A stretch of 64,000 bases of DNA from assembly GCA_028274465.1 (NCBI GenBank), contig CM051457.1:16937097-17001096 (forward strand). Direction: 5' to 3'. Under the pieces are notes generated by a model that did not search any database, was not told the DNA's origin, and was given only the letters and a program-made list of their open reading frames with translations. Shown here in pieces: positions 1-10,376 of this stretch. Both the position numbers and the translations under genes were made by a program. This DNA is from Plantago ovata. Its lineage: Eukaryota; Streptophyta; Magnoliopsida; Lamiales; Plantaginaceae. Within the stretch, counting starts at the first letter, position 1; each line of letters begins with the position of its first letter.

Positions 1-594
1 GGACATCGAAAAAGTCAACAAAACTAAATGTGGATCTTTAAAGTTTCCGGAAGAAGTATAATTTTTATAATGTAATTCCGTTGATTATTTTTCAGTATAA
101 CTTGAAAATAATATGAGGTCGAACTGAACCTCGAAAAAGTCAACGAAATAAAATTGACACCTTGCCGGTAGATGGAGCCTGGAGGAAGTACAAGTTAAGA
201 CTTAGACAATAGTTAATAGGTAAGGTGACGACAAACACACACATAGACTAACTTTTCAAATCAGTCACCTTACTCACATTCACCAGACAAATTTATTATG
301 GTCAAACTGTCAAATAAGGTGAAAACCGTAAAATCACCTTATAATAATGTGACGCCAAACAGACACAACGGGTATGTTTTCATTTTATTTTAAAACACTG
401 TCGAGTTTTATAACCTTTTCTTTTTCATATGTGAAGCACATAATGTTATAACTTGTCCATAAAATTAAATTAAAGGATAGGCCAAAAGAAAACTTAAGAT
501 AGACTTTGATGAAGGGAAATTAATGAGGATTTGACAGAGTACCATGAGAACCGCACTAGGGATTTGAGGCACAAAGAGAGCTATGGGTCACCGT
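1..594. other. Intergenic DNA, no gene recognised
   Basis: AT-rich sequence with no reading frame resembling a known protein. Two short related segments (about 7-28 and 131-155, both containing GAAAAAGTCAAC) and two related GTGACG-CAAAC segments (about 226-245 and 350-366) hint at old repeat material. I see nothing functional that I can name. Confidence 0.5.
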
Positions 595-1366
595 TAGAGG
601 TGTCCAACGGGCTGGGTGTGGGTCGGGCCAACCCGCAAATGGCAGGTCCATTAAGACTTTAGGCTGTCTCGGGCCTCATTTTAATGGGTCGGGCTTTTCT
701 TAAGATAAGTGAGTTTGGAAAAACCCCTGTCCCTATAAAATACGTGGTGTTTTGGGCGGATTGTTATGGGCCCGGCTGTTCCGGGCCTCAATGCGGGCCG
801 GGGCGGACTTTTATATATGTGTGTGTGTACTATGCATACATACACACGCTGTATTTCTTTTTCCTTTATTTAGAAAACATGCACATGATGAGGAGTTCAA
901 GGATCCAAGATCATTAGGATTTGACATTATATTTGCACATAAAAATTCAGAATCATCATCATTACTCCACTAAAATGCTCAAATCTTATATAGCTCAATT
1001 ACACAAATATTATACAAATCATACAACATAACTCATAATCTTAATTCTTTGTAGAGCACTACAGATTACTAATCTCCTTCTAGTACTTGTATTTTCTACT
1101 TAGTAAACTCAAAGTTAAATAATACTAGTACAATAGTAAACCTTGCACATCTATTATTATGATGACATATATATACACACAACTTTAACGGGCTTTTGAG
1201 GCCAAGTCTGTGCGGGCCGGGTTGTTCATGGATTTTATGGGCCCGGACCATTAATGCTGACCCCTTAAAGCCCACTAACAATATACGGTTCGGTCATGTT
1301 CCGGGCCTATGTATATAACGTGTTGGGACGGACCAGGCTGTTCTACGACTGACCCTATTGTCATCT
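595..1366. mobile_element. Degenerate hAT-like non-autonomous element
   Basis: The segment starts TAGAGGTGTCCAACGGGC and ends with sequence whose reverse complement starts TAGATGACAATAGGGTC, which fits the TAG-G-TG type ends of hAT transposons. Both ends are rich in GGGCCCGG and GGGTCGGG blocks, common near hAT ends in plants. Flanking 8-mers GGTCACCG and AGTCACTG match at 6 of 8 positions and may be a decayed target duplication. No transposase is visible. The assignment is inference from end structure only. Confidence 0.35.
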
Positions 1367-1790
1367 ATAGTCACTGCAATGAACGAACACTTATGTGACA
1401 TATCTTCATACACAACATCAAGACTTCTTATATGGACGAACACTTTATAGATTATCCGCGCCTTATAATTACTAATTTACTATCCATCACTGCGCAATTC
1501 TATCCTCTACGCCTGGTGAATGGCAAACTCCGATCCCTGATTTGATCATTCTTCAAAGAATACCTCTCCTCCATAATATCTTTTCCTACATCAATGTAAA
1601 AAATTCATTTCAGTATTACTCTCTCCATGATGAGTTCTACCACCCGAGGATGGACCTTCATCTTAGAGCATGTACTCTTTACGTTTTCGACATTTGGACA
1701 TGGAGTTATCCTTTTCACTTTTTCTAATGCTAGGGACGACTAGCAGTACTCATTTTGGTTTGGAGGGACGGATTGGTAATTCTTGTGTGA
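1367..1790. other. Intergenic DNA, nothing recognised
   Basis: There is no coding signal, RNA gene or clear repeat in this stretch. Short open frames exist but have no recognisable composition or family motif. Confidence 0.4.
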
Positions 1791-1925
1791 TTTTATTTGC
1801 TACTCTCTCCATCTCTTTAAAAGTTTCTCATTTGAAATTTGAAATTATGTTACTATTTTTATGTGACATTTATTTTCTTAAACAACTAATCTAATCTACC
1901 CTACTCCTACTCCTATAACCACCTT

Positions 1926-2207
1926 AGAGCATTCATACCAGATTCCCTATAAAATTTTCTATAAAGTCGTTTTAAACTTGTTCCCTATAATATTTTAAGT
2001 ACGTATTTAACAATTCACTAAAATCAGATTCCCTTTTAGTGATTCAATATAAATATAAATAAAAAATTAATAACAACATATTCTAAATATAGTATATAAC
2101 GTAATGATTAATACACTAAAAAAGCTTTTGGCATGCACAAGTTTACATGTAAATAGTGTTCCCTATATTTTTAGATGGTCCATACAAGTTTAGGGAATAT
2201 GAATTGT
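1926..2207. mobile_element. Tourist-like (PIF/Harbinger) MITE
   Basis: The left end is TTA then GAGCATTCATACCAGATTCCC. The right end, on the other strand, is CAATTCATATTCCCTAAAC flanked by TTA. TTA on both sides fits the 3-bp target preference of PIF/Harbinger MITEs, and the interior is AT-rich and non-coding. The terminal repeats match only imperfectly, so the exact ends may be off by a few bases. Confidence 0.35.
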
Positions 2208-2236
2208 TAAGCTTTTAACACATATCCTAAACCACC

Positions 2237-2313
2237 TTATGACTCCGTCGGGGGTCAAACCCCCGACTTCTCCGTACTACTCCAGCACCCTTACCACTCG
2301 GCCATCCTTGTGA
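2237..2313 (-). repeat. tRNA-like segment, possible SINE head
   Basis: On the minus strand the sequence contains TGGCCGAGTGG, a perfect Pol III A box of Leu/Ser tRNA type. About 32 bp later there is a T-arm-like block with GGTTTGACCCC, one base from the B box. The block forms a long perfect stem. An acceptor stem that would close a functional tRNA is not seen. TGACTCC occurs on both sides and may be a short target duplication. It is most simply a tRNA-derived SINE head or tRNA pseudogene. Confidence 0.4.
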
Positions 2314-2420
2314 CTCCATTTTTTGTGACATTCGACCTCATATTAATCCTAAATCATGCCGAAAATGTAATTTACGAAATTATATTGTGTAATATAATTA
2401 TTACATTTTTATTTGCATCA

Positions 2421-2840
2421 TAAATGTCGCTTGATATTGATCATAATAAATTTATAGTGTTGCCTTTTTTTTTTTAATGAAATTTTGCCATAAATCATTT
2501 CTAAAATTTATCAAGAAAATATATATATCAATACAATAATATGAAACCACACTTTATAAGTTAATAATTTCATAATAATACTATAATACGATTTGGAAAT
2601 CTGTTTTACTCTATACATTTTCCTCTCTATCCATTTTCCTAATAATTTTGATGGTTAATAGGTTTGAGTCGTTTGACTACTAGTTTTGATTTCTTTTATA
2701 AAGTAAAAAAAAAAAAAAAAAAAAAACTAAAAATTCACTAGGAATATAAAGAGGAAATAACCGTTTAATGATAAAATCCTTTAATATCCAAAAGAAATCT
2801 CCCAAGCCAAGAAGGAACTGTTACAGTTACAACAAAGAAG
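2421..2840. other. Intergenic DNA upstream of the S1-type gene
   Basis: AT-rich upstream region with a homopolymer A run at about 2706-2727. It probably holds the promoter of the following gene. No other feature was recognised. Confidence 0.4.
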
Positions 2841-2841
2841 C

Positions 2842-2853
2842 TATATATATAAG
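2842..2853 (+). promoter_or_regulatory. TATA box of the S1-type gene
   Basis: TATATATATAAG lies about 60 bp upstream of the ATG at 2910. A start site about 30 bp downstream would leave a leader of roughly 30-40 nt. Placement and sequence fit a plant core promoter, but no transcript evidence is available. Confidence 0.55.
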
Positions 2854-2909
2854 ACCAAAACTCTTGGCAAATATTATCAAGAGTAAGGTACATACAGAAA
2901 CACACAAAC

Positions 2910-3347
2910 ATGAGGAATTCCTACAACTTAACAAGCCTAAAATGGTTTGTAATGTTCTTGGTAGTATTGGAGCTGAATCAGGAAGCATCGTTGGCATGTT
3001 TCCCGATTGGAAATTTCAAGTTCAATATCTACCTGATAAGCCAGCTCCCTAAAAGCTCACCACCACTATATGCTGACTGCAAGTCAGCAGATACAGCATT
3101 TGGGAACAAGACATTGACACCCGGACAAGCGTTCAATTGGAGGTTTTGCTACAAACCCTATGCGACACTGTACACCTGCGACCTTGTTTGGGATAACAGG
3201 AAGAAGGGTTTCAGGGCCTTTGATGCTGACCATCTTCGTGATTACTGTGACATAAGTCACACACTTTACTGGAATGTTTTAGTCGATGGCATTTATCTCA
3301 GCTGTAATGCAGGTCAATTAGGAGATAAGCTTTACAGTTGGGGCTAG
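2910..3347 (+). CDS. Plant self-incompatibility protein S1 homologue (SPH family)
   Basis: Intronless gene for a 145-residue protein. Residues 1-29 form a hydrophobic signal peptide (an alternative start at Met15 would still leave one), so the product should be secreted. The mature part shows the S1 family pattern: a Cys just after the signal (LACFPIG), a second Cys in YADCKSAD, the W-x-FC motif (WRFCYKP), then YTCDLVW, RDYC and LSC. Six cysteines fit disulphide bonding, and NKT is a possible glycosylation site. Known family role: poppy S1 proteins act as pollen-inhibiting stigma ligands, while most homologues in other plants are small secreted proteins of unknown function, often in flowers or roots. 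Small size and lack of introns are usual. The specific role here cannot be told from sequence. The upstream TATA box supports an active gene. Confidence 0.85.
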   Translation: MRNSYNLTSLKWFVMFLVVLELNQEASLACFPIGNFKFNIYLISQLPKSSPPLYADCKSADTAFGNKTLTPGQAFNWRFCYKPYATLYTCDLVWDNRKKGFRAFDADHLRDYCDISHTLYWNVLVDGIYLSCNAGQLGDKLYSWG

Positions 3348-3773
3348 TATATATATCAACAGTATGTCGATTATTGACAATGTAAGCAATTGATCGATCG
3401 AGCGACTGATCCAACAATAAGAATAATAGGAATGAAAGTGCACTTTTTTTTTTAATCTTTCTCTCTTTTTTCTTTTTCTCCCCTTCATTTTCCTGTTAAT
3501 CTTCATTTCAATTGTTGATAAGTTTTACTACTCTTGATCAGTCTTGATTCTGCTAAAAATATAGAAAAAACAAAATATAAATCACTATGATCAAGAAAGA
3601 ACTAATCCTCTTTTCTTTTTTAAAGATACTTTTAGTCTAAATTCATAACCATCACCTTATTATTCCCGTTATATATTTTCCATGTCAACACTTTTTTACA
3701 AAAAAATAGGTAGAGAGGCGAAGTAAGGATTTAAAATAGGGTGGCATGACATATTATAATATGGACCGGCTTT
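3348..3773. other. 3' region and intergenic DNA
   Basis: This holds the likely 3' UTR of the S1-type gene and a pyrimidine-rich stretch near 3444-3490. At 3712-3760 a short segment (GGCGAAGTAAGGATT, GGGTGGCA) resembles the end of the hAT MITE found whole at 52740-52935, suggesting a fragment of the same family. No gene is seen. Confidence 0.35.
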
Positions 3774-4660
3774 CACTACAAGAGTTTTGATCAATTGCGA
3801 TTTTTAATTAGTTAACACTCTTTTCATTAAGGGTCGTAAATTTTCGATTACAACTCTTATATGATCATTTGTAACTCTTAAAACACAATTTTCGGAACGA
3901 AAATACACAACTTTTCATTTGAATTCGCTGGACAAAACGGCAGAATTTTCCAAATAGGAAAATTAATTCGTTAGCTACACTGGACCTTTCTAATTGGAAC
4001 CAAAATTAAAGTTAGTGTTTGGCCAAAATAATTATATCAACCACTAGATAGCCCAATCCCACAGACCCTGGGGCTACGGTGCTGCGTGCTCTTGGATAGA
4101 TCGTGGCTACTCCCCCATGGTCCAAGGGGACCGACCCATGCATAACGTCACTACAAGAAAACAACCCAAAAATGACGAACAATTTATGACGAAATTTCAT
4201 TCTGTCGTAAAAAACATATTTACGACGGAATTTTCGACGGAAAACCAACAGAAGTTGACCTCGCGCTCTTTCCGTCATGCATTCCGTCGTAGTATATCCC
4301 GACGGAATTGTAACGTCGTAAAGTCCGTCGAAAATATTTATGACGAAATTTATTGACGGATTTGTTGACGGATAGTGTAATAAGAAAATAAAAAATAAAA
4401 TAAAGAAAATAAAGTACGACGGAATTATAGTCCGTCGTAATTTAGCGACGGAATTTTTTACGGAACCGTGCTGTAACCGGTTTGGTTAAAAAGAGGTATG
4501 ACGGAAATTGTTTCCGTCGTAATTTTGCGACGGAAACTACGACGGAATTGGTTTTAAACCGGTTTTGGTCCGATTTTGATATGAATTCCGTCATAAATTC
4601 CGTCGGAAACATTGGCCCTGCTTATTGAGCTTTGGCAGGCCCAAACTTTTACAAAATTGA
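3774..4660. mobile_element. CACTA-like transposon termini with subterminal repeats
   Basis: CACTACAAGAAAAC at 4149 matches the canonical CACTA (En/Spm) terminal motif. It is followed over about 450 bp by at least ten copies, in both orientations, of a motif near ACGACGGAATT (TTCCGTCGT on the other strand), as expected for transposase-binding subterminal repeats. A second terminus, CACTACAAGAG, lies at 3774 with its own GTCGTAA-type repeats, so one element may be inserted in another. I found no matching opposite end (TTGTAGTG) nearby and no transposase, so this is a truncated or very rearranged element. Confidence 0.6.
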
Positions 4661-4701
4661 CCCTAAAACCCTAAACCCTTAGCCCTAAACCCTAAACCCC
4701 T
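4661..4701. repeat. Short telomere-like repeat tract
   Basis: Five partly degenerate copies of the plant telomere unit CCCTAAA in a row, with variants CCCTAAAA and CCCTTAG. Such short interstitial tracts (telo boxes) occur in plant promoters and at repair or transposon junctions. Here it sits next to CACTA-like DNA, with no gene start close by. Confidence 0.6.
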
Positions 4702-5740
4702 ATATTAATTAATTAAATTCAATTAAAATTAGTTAGTATTATTTTTAAAATATAATACTTGTATAATAAATTAGTATTAATCTAATTAATAATTATTCTA
4801 ATATATAAAATGTTTATATAATAAATTTAATAAAGTCTAATTTATTAGATAACTCACACGCATAAACACTAGCTACCTTATAATAGTGTTATCCATAATA
4901 TGTATTATTATTATTATTATGTATTAAGCAACAAATAAATTAAGGTCAAGATAAACTTATAGACAATTTTTATATATCATACAATATTAATACACATAAA
5001 GAACTTTCGCGATAAATAGCAAACCACATGTGATGTAGACGGCCGGCACTATATATGAAATATGATACGGTCTTTTCATTCTCGAATACTAAAATAAGTC
5101 TATAATATGGTTTAGTATTTATTCAAATAACTCATCTATTGCCTCTTATAATCCTTTTAGTCGATCTACAATTGTACTCAAACACACTACTTTAAGTACA
5201 TCATTTGCATTTGTCAATGACTAACGATCGCACTAAACATGAGATATAGTGTTCTCTTTAAATCTATTCAAAAGAATATTCTATGACTTAAGCTAGTGAG
5301 AACTACTACTAGTGTCTGTGTATATGTCAACGAAAACAAACATAAATAACATTCTCAAGGAATAGAAAACCACATGTGATGTAAGGGTACTTTGATGATA
5401 CGATCATTTTAATCACGAATAATCAAATAAGTATCTATATATAATATGCCTAGTGTCTATCCTAACTTATTAATTGTATCTCAATTTTCTTATCTACGAT
5501 TGCATTCAGGCCCTATTTTAAATTTACTCCTAATAAGTGTATGTTGATTATTTTTGAATAATTAATAAGATAATAATAGTATAAAGTATAAATTAAAATT
5601 TTAAGTGAAATTTTATCGAGGGACTAATTAATTAAAGGAGGAAAATTTTGAACTTAACCAAAATTTTATTTCATATTTCCCTTATAGCCCCCGGCCCTAG
5701 ATCTATTGACCCAATCGACTCTCTCTCAATTTTTTCCCAA
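4702..5740. other. AT-rich intergenic DNA
   Basis: Very AT-rich sequence without coding signal. Two related segments containing AACCACATGTGATGTA occur at about 5022 and 5368, each followed by GATACGRTC-like sequence, so part of it is an old duplication of about 350 bp spacing. The rest is featureless to my reading. Confidence 0.4.
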
Positions 5741-6030
5741 TTTCCCTAAGGTCCCAATTTTATTCCCATCGATCGCATCTACGCCCATCGTCTCTCTCTC
5801 CACACCCATCGATCGCATCTACGCCGCCCTCCCTATCGTCTCTCCCTCCACACCCATCGATTAGTTCATCAGTCGCCGTCTGCGACCGATCTGTGCAGAG
5901 GGGAGGGACTGCGCAAGATCGCTCGGAGAAGAGAGATCTTAGCCCTCCGATTTGTGCTACAGCTGCTGCTACTTCTCGCCTCCCTCCGGTTCCGACCAAA
6001 TTCAAAACTCCATCGAAGGTTTCATTTTCT
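5741..6030 (+). other. CT-rich leader-like segment with internal duplication
   Basis: A GC- and CT-rich island in AT-rich surroundings. The block CATCGATCGCATCTACGCC occurs at about 5767 and again at about 5808, with CGTCTCTC-CACACCC after each. The segment ends CATCGAAG followed by GTTTCATTTTC, which looks like an exon end and intron donor. It resembles a plant 5' UTR exon, either a captured gene fragment inside the neighbouring transposon DNA or an unrecognised transcript start. No conserved protein is visible on either strand. Confidence 0.35.
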
Positions 6031-6430
6031 TCCTTTTTGGGCCTCAATTCATGTTTTAATATATAGCATTGCTGGTTTTGTTTTTATTGGGGTTTTCATT
6101 TTCTATTGATCTTCTCTTGTTTATTGCTGCTTTCTAGTACTTGAGTTCATGTCCTTCAATAGTACCCAAATAGTATATAGTTAGCTGGTTGGTTCCGGTA
6201 AGGGTTTATTAGATGTTAGGGGCGTAACCACTGGTACACCCTCTATTAGAGGACTTGGAGTTGGGGTCCACACATGGAGGTCACCATCTCTATTAACATC
6301 TAAAAAAGAAAATTTAAGTCTCGTTGTGTGAACCGAACTTAAGACCCGAGTAACCTTGATTGGTACCATTGAATCAAAGTTCGGGTCGGGTTTGAGAAGA
6401 TAAAGATAAATAGATAATAATAAAACCAAG
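6031..6430. other. Intergenic DNA upstream of the PPR gene
   Basis: T-rich, intron-like sequence to about 6180, then a segment with GGGGTCCACAC and GGTCGGGTTTGAG blocks that looks like repeat material. No coding region was recognised. The promoter of the PPR gene should lie in this part. Confidence 0.35.
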
Positions 6431-6439
6431 AGAGATAGC

Positions 6440-6640
6440 TACCCGCCCGCCCCCCTCAGGCACTCTTACACTCTCCCTCTTCTCCCACCGGCCACGACCA
6501 ATGATTCCGGCCGGTTTCTTATCAGACGCATGAACAGAACAACTGACTTGGTTCACTCTACTCTTCATTTCACACCACACACACTTCAAAACCTCCCACA
6601 AATTTCGTTAATTTTGATTTTCGTTGGCTGCTTGCTTTAC
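6440..6640 (+). other. Probable 5' UTR exon of the PPR gene
   Basis: A CT-rich segment ends CTTTACAAG followed by GTAATTTC, a good donor. TTCTTCAG just before the start codon at 7064 is a good acceptor. Splicing would remove about 420 bp and bring the first ATG of the message to 7064. The 5' boundary is a guess. Confidence 0.4.
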
Positions 6641-7063
6641 AAGGTAATTTCTCAATTTCCTTTATTTTTTTCGATGCAAGTTACACATGATTATATTCTC
6701 AGTTGTGCTGCTGCAGGAACAGTGTGTTCAATATTTGATAGATTAAACTTTTTTTTTTCTTTGTTGCTTCAGTTTGAGCATTAACTGGCAACTTGTCTCT
6801 AATCTCCTATTACAGATAAATGGAAGTGATACTTAGCTTTGTAGTTTAGAATTTAGTGTTTAATGATTGTTAATTTGCAAATTCAATGAAGTTGCATAGC
6901 ATTATAATAAGAATAATAATATCTGATGAAATTTAGGATATCACATGAGATTTCATTTCCTGCAATTTTGATGGACAAACTGTGATTCTTAAAGATGTAT
7001 GAAAGCCTAACCACAACAAAATCGACACTACATTGTATGATTTCTATTCAACTCTTCTTCAGG

Positions 7064-10000
7064 ATGCTTGGTTTGAGGCATACTCTAGTTACTTTATCTC
7101 TCGGACGGGAATCAGTTGGACTTGTCAACAAGAGCAGTCGTAATCTTGTGGTACGTTTTCTTGTAATGGAGAGTGTAATTATGTATGTAAGCATTACTCT
7201 AACAGTTGTAATTTACTGTCTAAGCCTACTTTGTCACCAAAATGCATGGTTCATCTTAGTCAAGCAGTTTGTGAAGGCCGAAGAATAAACCACACTCGAA
7301 TTCTTCTCATATTTCCCTTTTCTTTTCCTTTTTCCTTGGAATGTGCAAGGATTTTAAAATAGAAATACTTAAACCCATAACCTCTATCTATTAGCAAAAA
7401 CTGAAAGAGGAAAAAAAACCTCTATTTGTTGTGACACTATGTTTGTTTTTGCCATGTATCTTTTATTTTATATTTTATTTCTTTCCGGTTCATTGGAGAG
7501 TTATCCTTTTGTATGTTACGCGAGTGGAGTGATGTTTGAAACTAATTGTAGATGTTATGCCCTAAGTCACATAAAGCAAAAGCTTCACTAAAAGTGAGTG
7601 CATCAAAGATCATGAAAAATCATTCTTAATATATTTTATATGTTAAAATAATTTCATGAAAGACCTTGTGTAGTTGTGTTAGACGGTTGCGAATTTGGGG
7701 AAAGTGCCTAACAGTTTAGGTGGGGGTGGTATGTAATATTTAAGGTGGATTGTGCAATGCAAATAAGGTGAATGAGCCAGCTTTTGGGTACATGGTGGTG
7801 GTATTATTTTCTAATTTGCAAGGTATGTCTAACAATTAGACAGTCTCTAATGCAAATGATTTCCCTTCACAGAATTACAAACTTTTGCGAGAGACTGTCT
7901 CCCCGTCTCTAGAGATCATCATCATCACATGTTTAGCTTCAAACATACAGTGTGTATCATATATTTGCGTTACCCCTACATTACCTGCATTACTAAACAT
8001 GTGATGTTGTTCCCAAGAGACGGTCTCTTGCAAAAGCTGCTCTCACTCTTCTCATCATGAAGTTCAACTGTTTAAGTATCATATTGTGCAACACATGACA
8101 AAATGGAACATTTTCTGAAATTTTCACTATAGTGGGTGTGCATGTTATTAGAGCATGGATTAAGAGAGCTAATAAACATACGAAAGAGTGCTTTAAGGAC
8201 AAGAGGGTATGGGAATTGAGCACTTTATGACCTATGTTATGACAAGAGTAATTATCTGATAGAGAACATGATACTGTGATTGGTTTAGGGTAGTTGGAAG
8301 TCATTGTATGATTTTTCATAAATTCTTGAGAAAAACTGCTTTTACACTAACTTAGTGTAAAACTAGTTTCCTATGGGTTATATAAGCGACCAACTAGGTC
8401 ACTTAAGCACCCGCCTGACTAGTTTTACACTCATTAGTGTAAAACTAGTTTCCTATGGGTTATATAAGCGACCAACTAGGTCACTTAAGCACCCGCCTGA
8501 CTAGTTTTACACTCATATGAGTGTAAAACAGATTTTTTATAAGACTTATCAAGTGGCTGCCTGAAGTTGGATGGGTAAGAGAATGACAGAAAGGTCAAAT
8601 CTTGCGGAAATAAAAAATGCACGACTTGTAAGCAATTTAGATTATCTTCAACTGGTGTTGATGAAGGGAACCTGAAGGAAAATAGTAGGATTAAAGGAGT
8701 TGTAGAAGTGCTAGATTATTTCTGGTAATAGGATTATAGACCCAGAATTCTCACCATATTGTTAATTATTTCTCAGAAGTGTGCTGCTAAAGGTCCTCGA
8801 CCAAGGGCTCCACGGGTATGGAAAACCAATAAGAAGATAGGGACCATTTCAAAATCCCTCAAGTTCGTTGAATGTGTAAGCCCTCTTATCCCTTTAATAA
8901 ATCATTCTTGGTAAAAACTAGTGTTTGATCCATCTTTATTCTCTTTCTTCTCAGTGAGCACCATGCACCACAACGAGTGACTTTATTTCTGTTGGATCAT
9001 TATAGATTAAGGGATTATCTAATGTCAAAGAGGAAGTATATGGTGCACTTGATTCCTTCATTGCTTGGGAACTAGAGTTCCCCTTGATCACAGTGAAGAA
9101 AGCATTAAAAACCCTGGAGAATGAAAAGGAATGGAAGAGGATAATTCAGGTATATTCATCTGTCTTTCCTCTTCGTCCTATACTTGGCTTGTAATTATTC
9201 GATTACATTACGCCTTTATGCCCGCAGGTCACGAAATGGATGTTAAGCAAAGGTCAAGGGAGAACAATGGGAAGCTATTACTCTTTACTGAATGCTTTGG
9301 CCGAGGATGAAAGGCTTGAGGAAGCTGAAGAGCTTTGGCAGACACTCTTTCACGAGAACTTGGAGAGTATGCCAAGAATGTTCTTTGAGAGAATGGTTTC
9401 AATATACTATCACAAAGAAATGCACGAGAAGATGTTTGAGGTATACTCTTTCAGCTTGTGCTCCCCTTCTGATTGATGAGTCATTTTACCTAACTGGTAT
9501 AAATTTTTAACATCGTACTATAGAGGGATGAAATCATTTTGTTTATGTCAAGCTTTAGTTGTCATCAAATACACTCCTTGTTCGACAACTCTTCCATTTC
9601 CCCTTTCCTGGAAGTCGAGCATCTTCTCCTTCGGACCGACCCTTTCAGTCCCCTTTTTTCTCTTTCAAGCTAGGGCAGTCTCTAATCTATCTGCACGGAG
9701 ACCAGTACATGCTTAATTTTATCATTATTGTGGAACTGAAGTTAATTTGGCTTGAGACCATCTACAACTTTAATCTTTTCTCCAACTGGTATTGTGTCTT
9801 CATCGTTTATCAGAACTCACAGGGAATGTTGGAGAATAAACTTAGAGTATGGTTATTTGTTTTCTCTGAAATTTCCATGGTCAAATCTTTTCCCAAGTCC
9901 AAATTTTTTGAACCGTGAATATTTCTTATTGCTGAACTCTTTATGCCCGAATCACATTCAGACATGATAAACATCATTTTGCAATACGCTGTCAAACTTG

Positions 10001-10376
10001 GTTACAACAAAGGATTTTCATTTCGAATGTGTAGATATTTGCTGACATGGAAGAGCTTGGTATCCATCCCACGGTGTTGATAGTTACAATGGTTGGAGAC
10101 GTGTTTACAAAACTTGGCATGTTAGACAAATATGAAAAGTTGAAGAAGAAATATCCTCCACCTAGATGGGAATACCGATATATTAAAGGTAAGCGTGTTA
10201 AAATAAGAACGAAGTATCTTGACACAACGGATAAGAACACTAGTTTGGAGCATCGCCAGCTATCTATAGGCAGTTCATCCGAGCAGCATGATGATGGTGA
10301 TGAGGTTAGATTAGATGGTGGTGATGGGGAGTATTTAGACCCGGGTGAAACTAATGCCTCATCAGATATAGATTGA
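7064..10376 (+). CDS. PPR-like organellar protein similar to Arabidopsis EMB1417 (At4g21190)
   Basis: Five coding exons: 7064-7150, 8777-8875, 9006-9149, 9228-9440, 10035-10376. Joined, they give 294 residues with GT-AG sites and no stop. Residues 1-30 are Arg/Ser-rich with almost no acid, like an organellar transit peptide. The core begins [15 protein letters not shown] (about 31) and contains the strongly conserved [18 protein letters not shown] and [14 protein letters not shown] blocks. Helical PPR-like repeats run from about 110 to 215, and the tail (about 260-294) is acidic. These features match my memory of EMB1417, a short PPR protein needed for embryo development and thought to act on organellar RNA. 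The exact RNA target is unknown. Intron 1 (1.6 kb) carries two small inverted-repeat elements. Start chosen because upstream in-frame ATGs lie in the presumed 5' UTR intron. Confidence 0.85.
7882..8036. mobile_element. MITE with about 45-bp terminal inverted repeats
   Basis: The left end CTTTTGCGAGAGACTGTCTC and the reverse complement of the right end, CTTTTGCAAGAGACCGTCTC, match. The match continues loosely to the shared block CACATGTTTAG, about 55 bp in. A 50-bp unpaired centre separates the arms. It lies in intron 1 of the PPR gene and encodes nothing. A target duplication is not obvious, so the superfamily is undetermined. Confidence 0.6.
8339..8529. repeat. Tandem 82-bp repeat with hairpins at each junction
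   Basis: Two essentially identical 82-bp units occupy 8354-8435 and 8436-8517. Each unit starts AGTGTAAAACTAG and ends CTAGTTTTACACT, its own inverted repeat. At the left, centre and right junctions the sequence TTTTACACT, a 4-6 nt spacer and AGTGTAAAA form three short hairpins. Inside each unit lie GACCAACTAGGTC, a near palindrome, and GGTTATATAAGC. It sits in intron 1 of the PPR gene. It may be a tandem copy of a very small MITE, but I do not recognise the family. Confidence 0.7.

Larger units (their letters stand above)
1791..2420. mobile_element. Stowaway-like MITE remnant split by later insertions
   Basis: Sequence at about 1798-1850 (CTCTCTCCATCTCTTTAAAAG) and at about 2320-2420 (CATATTAATCCTAAATCATG) together resemble one continuous segment at about 28105-28240 in a CUL1 intron. 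There the two parts are adjacent. At the left edge they are separated by roughly 500 bp holding a Tourist-like element and a tRNA-like segment. This is read directly by comparing the two places. The Stowaway label rests on the CTCCCTCC-like end and is tentative. Confidence 0.35.

Noticed and set aside
684-973. Overlapping small frames near the left edge
   Set aside because: They lie in the GGGCCCGG-rich hAT-like end and have no protein-like conservation.
5760-6047. A 95-residue minus-strand frame with Gly/Asp/Arg repeats
   Set aside because: It is the complement of a CT-rich leader-like island. The repeats come from the DNA duplication and no domain is recognisable.
8339-8529. CRISPR-like array
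   Set aside because: The repeat is two long units with terminal inverted repeats in a plant intron, with no spacers and no associated genes.
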